DNA of 9,182 nucleotides from Singulisphaera sp. GP187 (lineage in GTDB: Bacteria > Pseudomonadota > Gammaproteobacteria > Burkholderiales > Burkholderiaceae_C). The stretch covers positions 1-9,182 of the forward strand of contig CALPYQ020000036.1 of NCBI GenBank assembly GCA_943327965.2, read 5' to 3'. Below, one piece after another: positions 9,088-9,182 of the stretch (the stretch's first letter is position 1; each line of letters opens with the position of its first letter). The notes under the pieces were generated by a model. It saw nothing but the letters and a program-made list of their open reading frames with translations, did not search any database and was not told the origin of the DNA. The position numbers were made by a program, and so were the translations under genes.

Positions 9088-9182
9088 ATGATTCAGACAG
9101 AAACTCGGTTGGATGTTGCCGACAACACCGGCGCTAAGTCCGTCCTTTGCATCAAGGTGCTGGGCGGCTCTAAACGTCGTTA
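9088..9182 (+). CDS. rplN: 50S ribosomal protein L14, 3' end outside the window
   Basis: The first 31 codons read [20 protein letters not shown] followed by [11 protein letters not shown], a clear match to the start of L14; E. coli L14 begins MIQEQTMLNVADNSGAR and continues CIKVLGG. L14 is a large-subunit protein that contacts 23S rRNA and the 30S subunit at the interface. GGGA (9075-9078), nine bases before the ATG, is an acceptable ribosome-binding site. In E. coli rplN is the first gene of the spc operon; the promoter just upstream suggests the same here, with rplX and rplE expected beyond the edge. No upstream S10-operon gene (rpsQ, rpmC) is present on this side. Confidence 0.95.
   Translation, partial: MIQTETRLDVADNTGAKSVLCIKVLGGSKRR

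Overview
The window looks like an ordinary chromosomal housekeeping segment of a betaproteobacterium, most likely of the order Burkholderiales and close to Comamonadaceae. That placement rests on protein style: a FIST-domain protein, QueA and Tgt with Burkholderiales-like wording, an OxyR with both redox cysteines, and the run recG-oxyR-ubiA beside proC and rplN. It is recognition from memory, not a database search. I see no transposase, integrase, phage structural gene, CRISPR array, tRNA or rRNA. Coding density is high and every gene belongs to a known family, so I do not claim a new biological system here.

Left part (1-3298). A FIST-domain sensory protein enters from the left edge without its N-terminus and converges on the queuosine pair tgt and queA, which run leftwards. 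queA is upstream and its end overlaps the start of tgt by 14 bases. A 9-bp hairpin sits between the convergent ends. Tgt exchanges G34 for preQ1 in GUN-anticodon tRNAs, and QueA then converts preQ1 to epoxyqueuosine.

Middle (3299-7890). A 183-bp divergent intergenic region separates queA from a small helix-turn-helix regulator. It holds a 12-bp perfect palindrome and a 10-bp inverted repeat, both plausible operators. Rightwards from the regulator come recG (replication-fork helicase), oxyR (peroxide-sensing regulator) and ubiA (ubiquinone biosynthesis). Their short gaps of 51, 9 and 41 bases fit a single transcription unit.

Right part (7886-9182). ubiA and proC converge on a 12-bp tandem repeat that gives both genes several in-frame stops. 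proC (proline biosynthesis) runs leftwards. Its upstream region holds a short perfect palindrome, and then a strong-looking promoter with an A/T-rich upstream element facing right. That promoter is followed by a leader of about 175 bases with several small hairpins and then the start of rplN (ribosomal protein L14), which is cut by the right edge. In E. coli rplN heads the spc ribosomal-protein operon, and a promoter directly upstream here fits the same role.

The points most worth a second look are the paired dyads between queA and the regulator, the long rplN leader with a small ORF ending in an ATGA overlap, the 13-residue insertion in the zinc-binding region of Tgt, and the stop-codon repeat between ubiA and proC.
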